Assembly: GCA_905221605.1 (NCBI GenBank)
Contig: CAJNDS010002425.1
Span: 55,001-119,000 of the forward strand
DNA from: Symbiodinium natans
Taxonomy: Eukaryota > Sar > Dinophyceae > Suessiales > Symbiodiniaceae
Direction of reading: 5' to 3'
Length of the DNA: 64,000 nucleotides
This document shows positions 1-9,426 of the stretch, piece after piece (positions within the stretch are counted from its first letter, which is position 1; each line of letters starts with the position of its first letter). A program made the translations under genes and the position numbers. The notes below the pieces were generated by a model. It ran no database searches, was not told the origin of the DNA, and worked only from the letters and a program-made list of their open reading frames with translations.

Positions 1-309
1 CCCCGGCCCCGGCCGGAGTAATTACCCCAAAAACCCTGAAAGTCTAAGGTTTAGGGTTTAGGGTTTAGGGTTTAGAGAGCTAAAACCCCTAAAACCAGTA
101 GAGGGTGTAGCGTTCAGGGTTTAGGGTTTCACCTGGAGGGGTTGAGGATTCGGATACTCGAGTTTGGGGTTTCAGGGCTTCGGGCTCAGGGAACCCCGCA
201 CCCTCAGTCATCATCCAAGCCCTAGAAACCCCCCAAACCTTAGTGTCTGTATAAGCACTAAACAGAAATTTCGAGCACTCAGCCTGAAACAAGACCTAGC
301 CTAGAGGAC

Positions 310-410
310 CCAGAGTAGGGCCTCCTTCTTGTTTTAGGGTTTGGGTTCCCTTACAAGCACCTTTAAACCAAAGAAGAGTACCTTTTTTCTTCCGAAGTTA
401 CTCTAGGGTC
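310..410. mobile_element. MITE-like element, family H (copy 1)
   Basis: Shares an ordered set of words with six or more other sites: an AGTAGG start, TTTTAGGGTTTGGGTTCC, ACAAGC-CCTTTAAACC, then GTACC/GTGCC and a TTACTC/CTACTC end. Compare 30.7 kb, 37.1 kb, 37.5 kb, 54.1 kb and 57.0 kb. Non-coding, short and diverged; called from the multicopy pattern. Confidence 0.5.
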
Positions 411-622
411 ACCCTGACCCCTAAACCCCAAGGGTTTAGGGTTTAGGGTTTAGGGTTCGTTTAGGGTTGAGGATGCCTTGTTGGTGAATCAGGTTTTGGT
501 AGCGTCCAGAGGTGTGTGTGTGTGGCTTGGGCGTTGACCAGGGGTAGGGGAAGGAGGGAATGTTTGATTTAGGGTTTGAGTTTAGGGTTAGGGGTCTCGG
601 GTTTTAGGGTTTAGGGCTGCAG

Positions 623-715
623 ATCCGTAAGCCTGTTTACCGAATTAGCTCCAAACCCCAAGCCCTAAGTGGTTCAGAACAGCCCCTAAGCCTCCGTTGC
701 CCGAATTGTGGGCAG
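623..715 (+). CDS. Candidate exon with CPNCG motif
   Basis: Thirty-one codons in phase 0 between CTGCAG| and GGGCAG|GTGTTC. The peptide runs IRKPVYRISSKPQ, then ends LSLRCPNCGQ. The CxxC could be half of a zinc ribbon, and another CxxC follows if translation continues past the proposed donor. No family recognised; isolated exon. Confidence 0.38.
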
Positions 716-1351
716 GTGTTCTGCTCTTTTTGTTTTCCTTCGTTTCTGAGTGGACAGGTTTTTTTGTTGATTACATGAATTTGTGATTTCTGCGGGCCTT
801 ACGCTCCCTATACAACCCCGTGTAGCCCACCCCAAAGCGAGTGACCCTCGAAAGAGTTTTGGTTGAGTGCTGGTGAGCTAGGCTCGCGGGCTGTTGGGAG
901 TTGAGCAGGCTTGGTCCCTGTATAAAATACTCCAGAAGGCCGCAGCACCCCGCTAGGTTTAGGACTTAGGGTTTTGGGTAAACCCCCTAAACCCTAAACC
1001 CTAAGCCCTCTAAACCCTGTTGAATTTAGGGTACGCATAGGGTTTGGGTTCAGGGTTCTTGGGAACCCTCATGCTGGAGAATGAACCTGCAACCCACACA
1101 CGGCGGCAGGATACTCGAGAGGATCGAGAAAGAGGCCACGGGTGTTTTTTTTGTCTTGATAATAGTTTGTTTTCTTGGGGCGGGGGAGGGAGGACGGGGG
1201 AGAGTCTACTTACGCATCCCATTTCTTGATCTCGGTGCTATGATCGAATCTGCCTTACAGTTTCGGTACATATCCGTGCCCTCCTAGAACCATTTTCATA
1301 GATCAAGCCCCTGTTGGCTGTTTGTTCTGCAGCACCCGGAACCCTGAAAGC
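716..1351. other. Intron/intergenic stretch, little recognisable
   Basis: T-rich tract at 723-770, scattered TTTAGGG or CCCTAAA, and a possible small exon at 1110-1141 (ILERIEKEAT between CGGCAG and a GT). Nothing else supportable. Confidence 0.5.
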
Positions 1352-1455
1352 TTGGTAGCCTAGTCGGTACCCTTTACCCTTGTTTTGGGTCTGGGTTCCC
1401 GTATAAAGTAGCCGACTAGGTAACCTGATTATAAGATGGCTACTGGGCTGCCAAG
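1352..1455. mobile_element. MITE-like element, family H (copy 2)
   Basis: Starts TTGGTAGCCTAGTCGGTACC and ends GGCTACTGGGCTGCCAAG; the ends are roughly complementary (CTTGGTAGCC against GGCTGCCAAG). The interior has CCCTTGTTTTGGGTCTGGGTT as in the 54.1 kb copy. The next candidate exon starts 18 bp after it, so it probably lies within an intron. Confidence 0.6.
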
Positions 1456-1472
1456 AAAAGCGCGTGCACCAG

Positions 1473-1539
1473 GATGCAGTAAAGCCACGAGCCGTTGCCA
1501 CGGCCTTTGCTGGGCGTGAGGACTTGCAAAGCTGCATGG
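1473..1539 (+). CDS. Candidate exon
   Basis: Acceptor GTGCACCAG|GAT and donor GCATGG|GTGTGG give 22 codons plus one base: DAVKPRAVATAF then AGREDLQSCM. Function unknown. Confidence 0.4.
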
Positions 1540-1757
1540 GTGTGGGGGTTTCTATCTAACATTCAGGGGTACCTTATTGGGGGTCCTATACTGAAGAAGC
1601 CGAACTGTGCGGATTTCGTCCAGCCCCCCCCCCCCCCCCCCCACACCCCATCGCCCATCCCCCATCCCCCTCCACAAGAATCGACGCCACTATTCTTCTG
1701 CGACTTGAAGTGGGCAGGGAGGGTACGGGGCGGGGGAGGGGGTCTGGGGGGTGGGGG

Positions 1758-1935
1758 CCTGAAACCCTAAACCCCAAACCCTAAAACCCTAAAACCCTAC
1801 CTTAAAAACACTCGGCCCTCAACCCTAAACCCGAACCCTAAAACCAAAAAACCCTAAAACCCTAAAACCCTAAACCCTAAACCACAAGACCCTAAACTCT
1901 AAAACCCTAAAACCCTAAAACCCTAAACCCTAAGC
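1758..1935. repeat. CCCTAAA array with CCCTAAAA variants
   Basis: Mixed 7-mer CCCTAAA and 8-mer CCCTAAAA units. CTAAAC and CTAAAAC recur just upstream of the acceptor used by the next exon at 1955. Confidence 0.9.
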
Positions 1936-1954
1936 CCGAAACCCCCTTGGGCAG

Positions 1955-2020
1955 GCTACAGCCTCGCAGTGGCCATGTCGGTGATGGGAGGTGCGACCTC
2001 TGCCCCATCGCCTTCTGAAT
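1955..2020 (+). CDS. Candidate exon between opposed telomere-type arrays
   Basis: CCCTAAA array, TTGGGCAG| acceptor, then 2 nt + 21 codons + 1 nt (YSLAVAMSVMGG, ATSAPSPSE), then donor |GTTTAGGG, where the donor is the first base pair of a TTTAGGG array. A clear instance of the pattern. Confidence 0.42.
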
Positions 2021-2337
2021 GTTTAGGGTTTAGGGTTTAGGGTTTAGGGTTTCGGGTGCAGGGTATAGGGTTTAGGGTTTGTAGGGTTGTAGGGTTTGCA
2101 GGGTCTAGGGTTTGCAGGGTTTAGGGTTTTAGGGTTAGGGTTTTAGAGTTTAGGGTTTAGGGTTGTTTCGGGTTTGAGGGTTGCTTTGGCCGCAATTTCT
2201 ATAAGAGGACCAAGAATCTTGGACTGGACGAACCCTACGATAGTAGCAGAAGGTATAAGACCTCCCGATGATAGGCTTCATCTGGTCCGCAAAAAAAGGA
2301 AAGGGACCCGACACCTCCTGAAGGCCCTATACTAATC

Positions 2338-2445
2338 CCTAAACCCTAAACCCTAAACCCTAAACCCCAAACCCCAAACCCCAAACCCCAAACCCTAAAC
2401 CCTAAACCCTAAACCCTAAACCCTAAACCCTAAACCCTAAACCCC
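2338..2445. repeat. CCCTAAA/CCCCAAA array
   Basis: About 15 uninterrupted units including four CCCCAAA variants. It ends in a C tract and ACAAG, which serves as the acceptor for the exon at 2469. Confidence 0.95.
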
Positions 2446-2468
2446 ACCCCCCCCCCCCCCCCCACAAG

Positions 2469-2512
2469 GAACTTCAATGCCTACCTTCGTTGGCATCCTG
2501 CGAACCCCTTCG
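2469..2512 (+). CDS. Candidate short exon, GC donor
   Basis: Acceptor CCCACAAG|G and donor TTCG|GCCCTA frame 14 codons, NFNAYLRWHPANPF. Short, so weak on its own. Confidence 0.35.
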
Positions 2513-2643
2513 GCCCTAAACCCTGAACCCTTAGGGTTGAGGGTTTTAGGGTTTAGGGTTTAGGGTTTAGGGTTTCGGGTTTAGGGTTTAGGGCCCCAGG
2601 TCTAGATCAAGACCAGGCATCACGACCTTCTGCTTGCTTGAAA

Positions 2644-2856
2644 ATGCCTTTCGCAAATCAAGTTGTGGTCGTCTATGCTCTGGCATTCGCAAAGGGAGAA
2701 TCGGCCAGTGTACCTGCTTCAGGAGGCAGATTGCAGGAAAGATTCCAGATGCTGACGGATGCATACGCCTTGCGTTCGAGAGGGGGTGTGGAGTATAGCC
2801 CGCCCGCAAGGTTAGAGCCCGAGATGATCATCTTCAACACCGCTCAGCTGCAATAA
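2644..2856 (+). CDS. Open frame, 70 codons, unknown
   Basis: ATG to TAA. Reads MPFANQVVVVYALAFAKGES at the start and ends MIIFNTAQLQ. A possible acceptor GATTGCAG|GAAAG at 2737 would make only the 3' part (ERFQMLTDAYALRSRGG onward) exonic. No TTTAGGG inside. Confidence 0.4.
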   Translation: MPFANQVVVVYALAFAKGESASVPASGGRLQERFQMLTDAYALRSRGGVEYSPPARLEPEMIIFNTAQLQ

Positions 2857-2916
2857 GGTTTTCTGTATAGTATTTGAAGAAGAGATCTTGAAAGATCTCC
2901 TGAAGCACCTCCGATC

Positions 2917-2927
2917 TTTGGCTCAAG
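2917..2927 (+). other. Possible relict of dinoflagellate spliced leader 3' end
   Basis: The 11-mer TTTGGCTCAAG equals the last 11 bases of the published 22-nt dinoflagellate spliced leader; the bases before it do not match except a CCG. Such relicts mark retroposed trans-spliced mRNAs. An 11-mer has a few-percent chance of occurring in this window. Confidence 0.25.
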
Positions 2928-3142
2928 GCCTTGAGCTCGAGATTCAACAAGACAGACCGGACAAGGTATCTCCTTTGTCAAGCGTGTGAGCTTGTCAACT
3001 GGCTCCTTGTTAAGTATCGAGGGGATCGGTGCTGTGTATCTCCGGATACCACTTGCTACGAGGGTTTGCAAGTTTCACAATTTTAGGCTTTAGGGTTTAG
3101 GGTTTAGGGCCCCAGGCCCTAAACCCTAAGCACGTGCGCCAG

Positions 3143-3239
3143 GCGTCTTCGCCACGACGAACCCTGCCAAGAGCTCAGACCGCCTCAGAGCGCCTCTTGG
3201 ATCTTGGGCTTTGGATTCCATACGGCTGTTGCCTACATG
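3143..3239 (+). CDS. Candidate exon, hydrophobic end
   Basis: TGCGCCAG| acceptor and ACATG|GTCAGT donor with 1 + 32 codons: RLRHDEPCQELRPPQSAS then WILGFGFHTAVAYM. The C-terminal half could be the start of a membrane segment. A second frame is also open, but this one keeps a plausible residue mix. Confidence 0.45.
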
Positions 3240-3854
3240 GTCAGTTCTCTAAATTGTGGTTTAGGGTTTAGGATTAGGGTTTAGGGTTTAGGGTTTAGCC
3301 CTTTTCGGTAGCCTGCTTTATAATAAGGCCCCCGAAGGGTGCCATAACTTAGAGAGATCTGCACGTCTTGTGTCTTATGTTTCTTTTGTTTAAAGAATGT
3401 TCTTGTTCATATCATGTCGTGTCGTATCATAGAATGCGGCAGACTGAAGATGTACCGTAGTAGTGTAGTTGAGTCAGTATTTATTCAGGAGTGCGGGAGG
3501 GGGGGAGGGAGAGAGGTATTCTAGTTTTGGGTTTGGGGCAACGGTTCATGGTTGAGGCCCCCACCCCCCCCCCCCCCCCCCACCCCGGCATAAATCGCTG
3601 AACCGTCAACCCCTTTAATATGAGCTTTCTGTAAATTAGGGACCCTTGTTTATACCCCAAAATGGTATAATAGGAATCCGCCAAACGGGTACCACCACAA
3701 CCTCCAAACCCTAAACCCTAAACCCTGAAACCCCTGAACCCCAAACCCGAAACCCCAAATCCCTAAACCCTAAACCCCAATCCAAACCCTAGCCCTAAAC
3801 CCTAAACCCCAAACCCGAACCCTAAACCCCCCTCAACCGACTAACACTTGGGAG

Positions 3855-3900
3855 GAGTCCATCGCGGGCTTCGGCGGCACAGCGGCGTTGGCACCTCAGG
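3855..3900 (+). CDS. Candidate exon, GC donor
   Basis: ACTTGGGAG|GAG acceptor and CTCAGG|GCTTAT donor; ESIAGFGGTAALAPQ. Short. Confidence 0.35.
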
Positions 3901-4888
3901 GCTTATAGGGCTTATGATGGGTTTTAGGGTTTAGGTTTAGGGTTTAGGGTTGAGGGCTTAGGGCTTAGGGCTTAGGCTTAGGGTATTTTGGGCTTGGGGT
4001 ATTTAGGGCTCAGGGGTATTTGGGGTTCATAGGGGTTTACAATGGGGTTTAGGGTTTAAGGTTTAGGGGTTCATGGCATACAGGGTTTAAATGGGTTTTA
4101 GGGTTTCGGATGTAGGGGTTCATGGCATTTAGGGTTTATGGGTTCAGATGGGGTTTAGGGTTTCGGTTTTGGGGTTCATTGTATTTAGGGTTTACAGGGG
4201 TTTCTGATGGGGTTTGGGGGCTTGGGGGGGGGGGGGGCCTTTGGGACTTTAGTTTTGAGGGTTTCATGGCTTGGGTGGTTCGGGCTTGTAGGTCTCAGGG
4301 TGCTAGGGTGTTAGGGTGCTAGGGTAGGGTTTAGGGTTCAGGGTTTAGGGTTTAGGCCTCCAGCGTCTATATCCGGTGTCTTCAGGGTTAGGGATCACGG
4401 TCTCGGAGCTTTAAGCATCGAAATGATAACGTTCTTGATCCATGCCGCCATGCGTACGACCCCGTGATCTAAGAGGATCATTATTTTTCGTTTAGGGCTA
4501 AGAGGATCATCTTCGGGAATGCTTTCAGATTGATTTGAAGAGCCCGTTCAGGAGCTAAAGAGTAGGCCTTAGAGTTTCGAGTGTGGGTTCGTACTAGAGG
4601 GACCCTCCCTACCTGCAAACCTAAACGGAAACCTTAGGCCCTACACACGTAAACCTAGACCCTAAACTCAAAGCGGGTTCCTCAGAACAAGGTCGGGGGT
4701 TTAGGGTTCGGGTGTGAAGTCATCACACCACCTAAACCCTAAACCCTATCAGGTTATGACCCTTCAAATCCTCCACGTTTAGCCCTTAAACCCTAAGCCC
4801 TACTTAGAACCCTAAACCTCACCCTAAACCCTAAACCCTAAACCCTAAACCCTAAACCCTAAACCCTAAATCCCCTTCTTGAGCAGAG

Positions 4889-4963
4889 GCTTGGCTCAGA
4901 TGGAGCTCGAGGATGACGATACATCGCCAGCGAAGAAAGTTGCCCGGCTCACCTTCTGTCTGG
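4889..4963 (+). CDS. Candidate exon between opposed arrays
   Basis: CCCTAAA array, TTCTTGAGCAGAG| acceptor, 24 codons (LAQMELEDDDTSPAKKV, ARLTFCL), donor TCTGG|GTTTAGGG into a long TTTAGGG array. An acidic patch is followed by KK. Very coding-like. Confidence 0.5.
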
Positions 4964-5460
4964 GTTTAGGGTTTAGGGTTTAGGGTTTAGGGTTTCGGGT
5001 TTAGGGTTTAGGGTTTTTGTTTAGGGTTTAGGGTTTTGGGTGCCTGTCTAAGGCCCTAAAGCCTCAACCCCTAATTCCCAGCTTAGGGTTTAGGATCAAG
5101 GTTGTGGCATCAGCCACAGCGTGCCAGCGCCGCGCGCGCAGTGCGAGGGATTGGGGGTTAGGGTTTATGGTTCTACCCCCATAACAGGGGGGGGCGGGGG
5201 GGTTGTTCTTATTCTCATGATTCAGTCGCCTTGCCAACCCACTGCCGAGCCGGTTCTAATGCCACCGATGATGGGCAAGACACAAAACGCTAGAAAGTGG
5301 AGCAGAGGCCTTCAGACGCCTTGAGCGACGGCCCTGTGGCCTGTTAAGGAGGTCGCGGGAGGCCCAAGATATTGGGCTGGACCCCTCTGAGGGGCACTGG
5401 TCTAGGAATCCGATCGTGGGTAGCGGGCAGGGGACCCCCAACAGAAGCAGCAAGGCCATC

Positions 5461-5520
5461 AGCGTTTCAACATTGCAGTATTCATTGATGATAGGAGCTA
5501 CGCTCCCATGTTGAAAGCGC
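5461..5520. repeat. Imperfect inverted repeat (hairpin)
   Basis: Left arm AGCGTTTCAACAT and right arm ATGTTGAAAGCGC are complementary over 12-13 bp with a 34-bp spacer. Flanking GACCCCC (5428-5436) and GGGGGTC extend the symmetry, suggesting a small MITE-like element. Confidence 0.55.
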
Positions 5521-5564
5521 CGATGGGGGTCTGAGACCAAATGAAGCCAAAAGTTGGGGTCATA

Positions 5565-6180
5565 AACCCTGTACTACTGCAATCCCCTATTCTTTCGGGT
5601 TTGATTTCGTCCCCCAGGTTGAATTAGGGCCCTTGGAAGGCGTGGCTTAGGGTTTAGGGTTGAGGGCTTCAGGCTTCGGGTTCAGGGTTTGGGGTTTTGG
5701 GTTCAGGGTTCAGGGTTCAGGGTTTGGGGTAGTTTGGGGTTTAGGGTTTAGGGTTAAGGCCACTTAGGGCTTCGGGCAGGTCAGGCTGCAGTCGCAATGC
5801 AGTCAGCCAATTGCAGCAACAACAGTAACACCAGTGACTCAAGTGAGATTTATTGGCGGTAGTACAGGCTGGAACCCTATGTAGCTATGGTTTAGTAGTA
5901 AGTACCACTATTTAGTAGGTATAACCCTTACAACTGTAGGTAAAAAAAGGGTTGCGGTAGTTATAGCAATCGCAAGAATGAACGGAGCCTCAGCAGGATT
6001 TGCACAAGCTTTGACGTCAAGAGAAGAAGTCACACAAACAAAGGACATCTCTTTCCTCCACGTTCTAAATGCAAAGGAACCTAAAGATTGACGAATACTT
6101 TCTGTCCCCTTCTAGCTCCTATAGAATGTCAGTCTACACTACACCACGCACATTGCAATTGTATCGGCCGCCGGACCCAA
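5565..6180. other. Non-coding stretch
   Basis: TTTAGGG variants up to 5755, a CAG/AAC-rich piece near 5800-5840, and a weak inverted repeat around 5880-5965 (AACCCTTACAAC). No exon I would defend. Confidence 0.45.
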
Positions 6181-6257
6181 AACACTATACCTAAACCCTA
6201 ACCCTAAACCCTAAACCCTAAACCCTAAACCCCAAACTCACAATCTTCCTGCAAAAG

Positions 6258-6330
6258 GCTCCGCCGAAAAGGCGGCAAACAACGGCAAAGGGAAAGCCGT
6301 CCAGCTCCCAGCCTAGCGGCTTGCTGTGGG
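6258..6330 (+). CDS. Candidate basic exon, GC donor
   Basis: CTGCAAAAG| acceptor and GTGGG|GCTTAGGG donor; 24 codons APPKRRQTTAKGKPSSSQPS then GLLW. Lys/Arg/Ser-rich, like a disordered or nuclear segment. CCCTAAA lies upstream and TTTAGGG downstream. Confidence 0.45.
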
Positions 6331-6432
6331 GCTTAGGGTTTAGGGTTTAGGGTTTAGGGTTTAGGGTTTAGGGTTTAGGGTTTAGGGTTTAGGGCTTAGG
6401 GCTTAGGGCTTAGGGCTTAGGGTTTAGGGTTT
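6331..6432. repeat. TTTAGGG array with CTTAGGG variants
   Basis: About 14 units directly after the exon; starts GCTTAGGG, so the array also supplies the GC donor. Confidence 0.95.
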
Positions 6433-6872
6433 ATCAACATGTAGGGCTATATATGGGGTTATAGTTGCGACTTTTTAATGGTAGGGTTATATGATTTGGG
6501 CTATTCACTAGGGGTTTATGATTAGGGTTATTTGGGGTCTATAGGGTTAAGGGCTTGTAAAGCTCTCAGGGTTTAGGGTGTAGGGTGTGTACACGCTTTG
6601 CATTGTGTTTTGGGCTAAAGGCTTCTGGGGGAGATTCTGTTTGTATCCCAAATTGCCTAAAGTATCGCCAATAGAACGCCGTTTAAATAGAGTGCCCTTA
6701 GAACTCCTGTACAGCCATTATACAAACTGCTCAAGGTAAGCATTCTGGCTACATGGGTTCTTCTACAAGCCCCTTAAAGTCTACAAAGCCTACCAGCCCT
6801 AAACCCTAAACCCTAAACCCATAAGCCCTAAAAAGCCCCGTAAGCCCTGTAATCCAAAGCTCCACCTTCGAG

Positions 6873-6955
6873 GACCAAGCGCCCTCGGAAGGGTGCCCGC
6901 AGCCCAACGCAGGAGGCCTACCTTTTGGGGGACCAAGTGATGGTGCAGCCTCAGG
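6873..6955 (+). CDS. Candidate Gly/Pro-rich exon
   Basis: CCTTCGAG|GAC acceptor; 27 codons DQAPSEGCPQPNAGG, LPFGGPSDGAAS; donor CTCAGG|GTTTAGGG at the edge of an eight-unit TTTAGGG array (6956-7012). Confidence 0.45.
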
Positions 6956-7356
6956 GTTTAGGGTTTAGGGTTTAGGGTTTAGGGTTTAGGGTTTAGGGTT
7001 TAGGGTTTAGGGATCACATACCCTCTGCGACTCGAATGCCTATGAAATGTCTAGGAGGATAGAAGGACCAGATGCCAGTTGAGGTTCATGTGGTCCACAA
7101 GGCTTGTTTCCTACACACATAAAATTCAACAAGCGTCCCGATTTCTCCTTGGATACTGTTAGAGATCGGACCCAAGACCACATGCACGGCAGCTGTGGCG
7201 TGTTTGCCCCAAACCACCCTAAACATAGGGTTTTCGGGTACCTATAATTCATAGCTGCACTACCCCCCCCCCCTCCCCCCAAAACAAAACAACAACAAAC
7301 AAATGAAAGACAAATCTACCTATATTACCTGAACAAATGACGTAATGATATATCAG

Positions 7357-7542
7357 GGGAGAGGCTCACTCCGCCGGCTCTCTCGGCTTGAACGCACCAT
7401 CGCCAGGAAACTGTGTGAAGACATGCGATGTGACTTGCACAGACTTCTTGGCTTATTAGGCTTTTTGCTGAGTGATGTTCGGGCGGTCTTGAGGAGGGCG
7501 TGTCTGTGCGCTAGAGAACGCTTTAGCACTGTGTGTGTGTGA
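7357..7542 (+). CDS. Candidate terminal exon, Leu/Arg-rich
   Basis: Open for 61 codons from ATATCAG| to TGA, with an upstream in-frame ATG at 7345. Reads RLSRLERTIARKLCEDMR, then LLGLLGFLLSDVRAVLRR. Amphipathic helix character. No family recognised. Confidence 0.45.
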   Translation, partial: GRGSLRRLSRLERTIARKLCEDMRCDLHRLLGLLGFLLSDVRAVLRRACLCARERFSTVCV

Positions 7543-7881
7543 GAGACCTGACGAGCACCTCAAGAAACCTGAACCTTGGACCCGCGAATTCAAACACTGA
7601 ACTGGGAACTCCACCTGAGACCGATCTAGCACCCACAAGCTGGCATATGCCCCACAGTAGGCAGCAATATCATTAACCGGTCCCCTAAAGTAATTATGTT
7701 CGGGTTAAGGGCTTGAGTGCTTGACGACTTGATACTTCATGCATGGGATTTTGCCGAGATTTCTTAGATCGGGGTCTTCTTGAGTCTATGCACCCTAAAC
7801 CCTAAACCCTATAGACCCTAAACCCGACCCTAAACCCTAAACCCTGCAAATCGACTGCTCCTCCGACCAAGAACGGTGCAG

Positions 7882-7941
7882 GCTGCCACACCCGCCCGTT
7901 CTGCTTCGAAGGGGCCATTGGCGGAGTCAGATGCTCAGTAA
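7882..7941 (+). CDS. Candidate terminal exon
   Basis: CGGTGCAG| acceptor, 19 codons AATPARSASKGPLAESDAQ, TAA. In frame upstream it reads LLLRPRTVQ. Confidence 0.38.
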   Translation, partial: AATPARSASKGPLAESDAQ

Positions 7942-8145
7942 AGCAGTAGGTTTTGGAAGGATAACGGCACCCCAAAACCCTAAGTCCTGAACCCAACTTC
8001 TTCGCCTCAAACCGCTAAATCGTCGCTCGAGGTTTGTAGATACTTGGCGGAGAGGCTTGAAGCCCGAATCTTGAACCTTGGTTACGGGAGCTTAAGTTTA
8101 AGGTTTTTGGTGTTGTCCCCACTTAAGCTTGCAGCAGTCTAGTTG

Positions 8146-8230
8146 ATGGCGAAGACTCTGAAGGTAGATGTGTGTGTTCAGGGCCCGCTCGAAAGGGCTG
8201 CCAGTGGCATGATCACTGCGAATTGCCCTA
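8146..8230 (+). CDS. Candidate first exon or 5' coding piece
   Basis: ATG then MAKTLKVDVCVQGPLERAA and SGMITANC, running into CCCTAAA. A donor CTGAAG|GTAGAT lies inside at 8163/8164, so the exon could be only the first 18 bp. CTAG acceptor-like sequence sits just before the ATG. Confidence 0.3.
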
Positions 8231-8299
8231 AACCCTAAACCCTAAATTCCATTTGGGCAACGGCAGCTTGTGCATGTCCATTCGCTCATCGACCACAGA

Positions 8300-9060
8300 A
8301 TCCCTACCCCTCCCAAACCCATTTGCCCCCTGGTTCGTAGTAGGGACCCTTGGATCCCTACCCCCACCCGCCACCCTCTTGGTGTGGGTGTGGTTGGGGG
8401 GTTACGGTTTAAGGGTTTAGGGTTTAAGGTTTAAGGATTAGGCCTACCCCCTGGCCCTGTGGTGTGGGTGTGGTTTGGGGATTTAGGGTTTAGTGTTTAA
8501 GGTTTAGGGTTTAGGGTTCGGGGTGTAGGGTCTGAGGTTTAGGCCCGTGGTGTGATTGGGTTGGGGTTAGGATTTGGGGTTGAAGGTTTAAGAGACCGGC
8601 CACCCGTGCTACCCCTGCCACCCCCCTGTGGCGTGGGTGTGGTTGGGGGGTTAAGGTTTTCGGGTTTAGGGTTTACGGTTTAAAGTTTAAGGTTTAGGGT
8701 TTACATAAGTTTAGGGTTCAAGGCGCGCTGGCGGTAAATGGGGGTTGGCATTTGGGGTTGAAGGTTTACGGTTTAGGTTCAGGGTGCGAGGTTTGTTTGT
8801 TTTAAGGTTTAGAGAGAGGCTTGGGTTTGGGGGGTGGGCGGGGGGCGGGGGGGCGGGGGGCCGCGGATACCAGGGAGGGGTGGGTGGGCGGGGGGGGGGG
8901 GGGGGGGTGGAGATACCATGGGGGGGGGGGGGGTAGGGCCCGGGAGCCCGAGACCATATACATATATATATATATATATACATATATACATACCCTTTAA
9001 GGGATTATGTAGGGTACCTCCTTCCCGCATTCCCTGCTAAGAACCAGCCAGTTTTGGAGA
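8300..9060. other. G/T-rich intronic filler with G tracts and an AT dinucleotide run
   Basis: Degenerate TTTAGGG text, several TGGTGTGGGTGTGGTTGGGG copies (8380, 8460, 8632), long G tracts at 8830-8935, then (AT)n at 8955-8990. An AGGGATTATGTAGGGTACC to CCCTGCTAAGAACCAGCC block at 8995-9055 matches sites at 24.6 and 55.9 kb (another small dispersed element). No coding signal. Confidence 0.6.
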
Positions 9061-9066
9061 TGGCAG

Positions 9067-9165
9067 GAGGCCCACAAAGGCAAGTTGACTCTTAGAGGTC
9101 TTGTGGTGAAAGCGAATCCAAGAATCCAAAGCGTGAACCTCAAACAATCCCAAGACCCCCACCCT
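9067..9165 (+). CDS. Candidate exon, 33 codons
   Basis: GATGGCAG|GAG acceptor; EAHKGKLTLRGLVVKANP, RIQSVNLKQSQDPHP; donor CCCT|GTAGGA, phase 0. An earlier donor at 9098 is possible. Confidence 0.45.
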
Positions 9166-9231
9166 GTAGGAGGCAACTTATGTCATGTTACCCTAAACCC
9201 TTTAAACCCTAAACCCCTATAGGGGGTTTAT

Positions 9232-9320
9232 AAACCCTAAACCCTAAACCCTCCCTAAACCCTAAACCCTAAACCCTAAACCCTAAACCCTAAACCCTAA
9301 ACCCTAAACCCTAAACCCCT
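9232..9320. repeat. CCCTAAA array
   Basis: About 12 units upstream of the exon at 9351. Confidence 0.95.
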
Positions 9321-9350
9321 GAACATGAAGCCCGAACCCCAAGCCCTGAG

Positions 9351-9426
9351 GTCGATGGACTTGACGAAAGCCGGGATCGAACCCGGCCGCAGCGCTCAGC
9401 CAATGTGGGTAGCTGTCGATACCAGG
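9351..9426 (+). CDS. Candidate charged exon
   Basis: GCCCTGAG|GTC acceptor and CCAGG|GTCCTT donor; 25 codons VDGLDESRDRTRPQRSAN, VGSCRYQ. The opposite strand contains a tRNA T-arm look-alike, which I rejected. Confidence 0.4.

Noticed and set aside
8711-9040. Pro/Gly-rich frames on both strands
   Set aside because: Produced by G tracts and an AT run; no codon structure.
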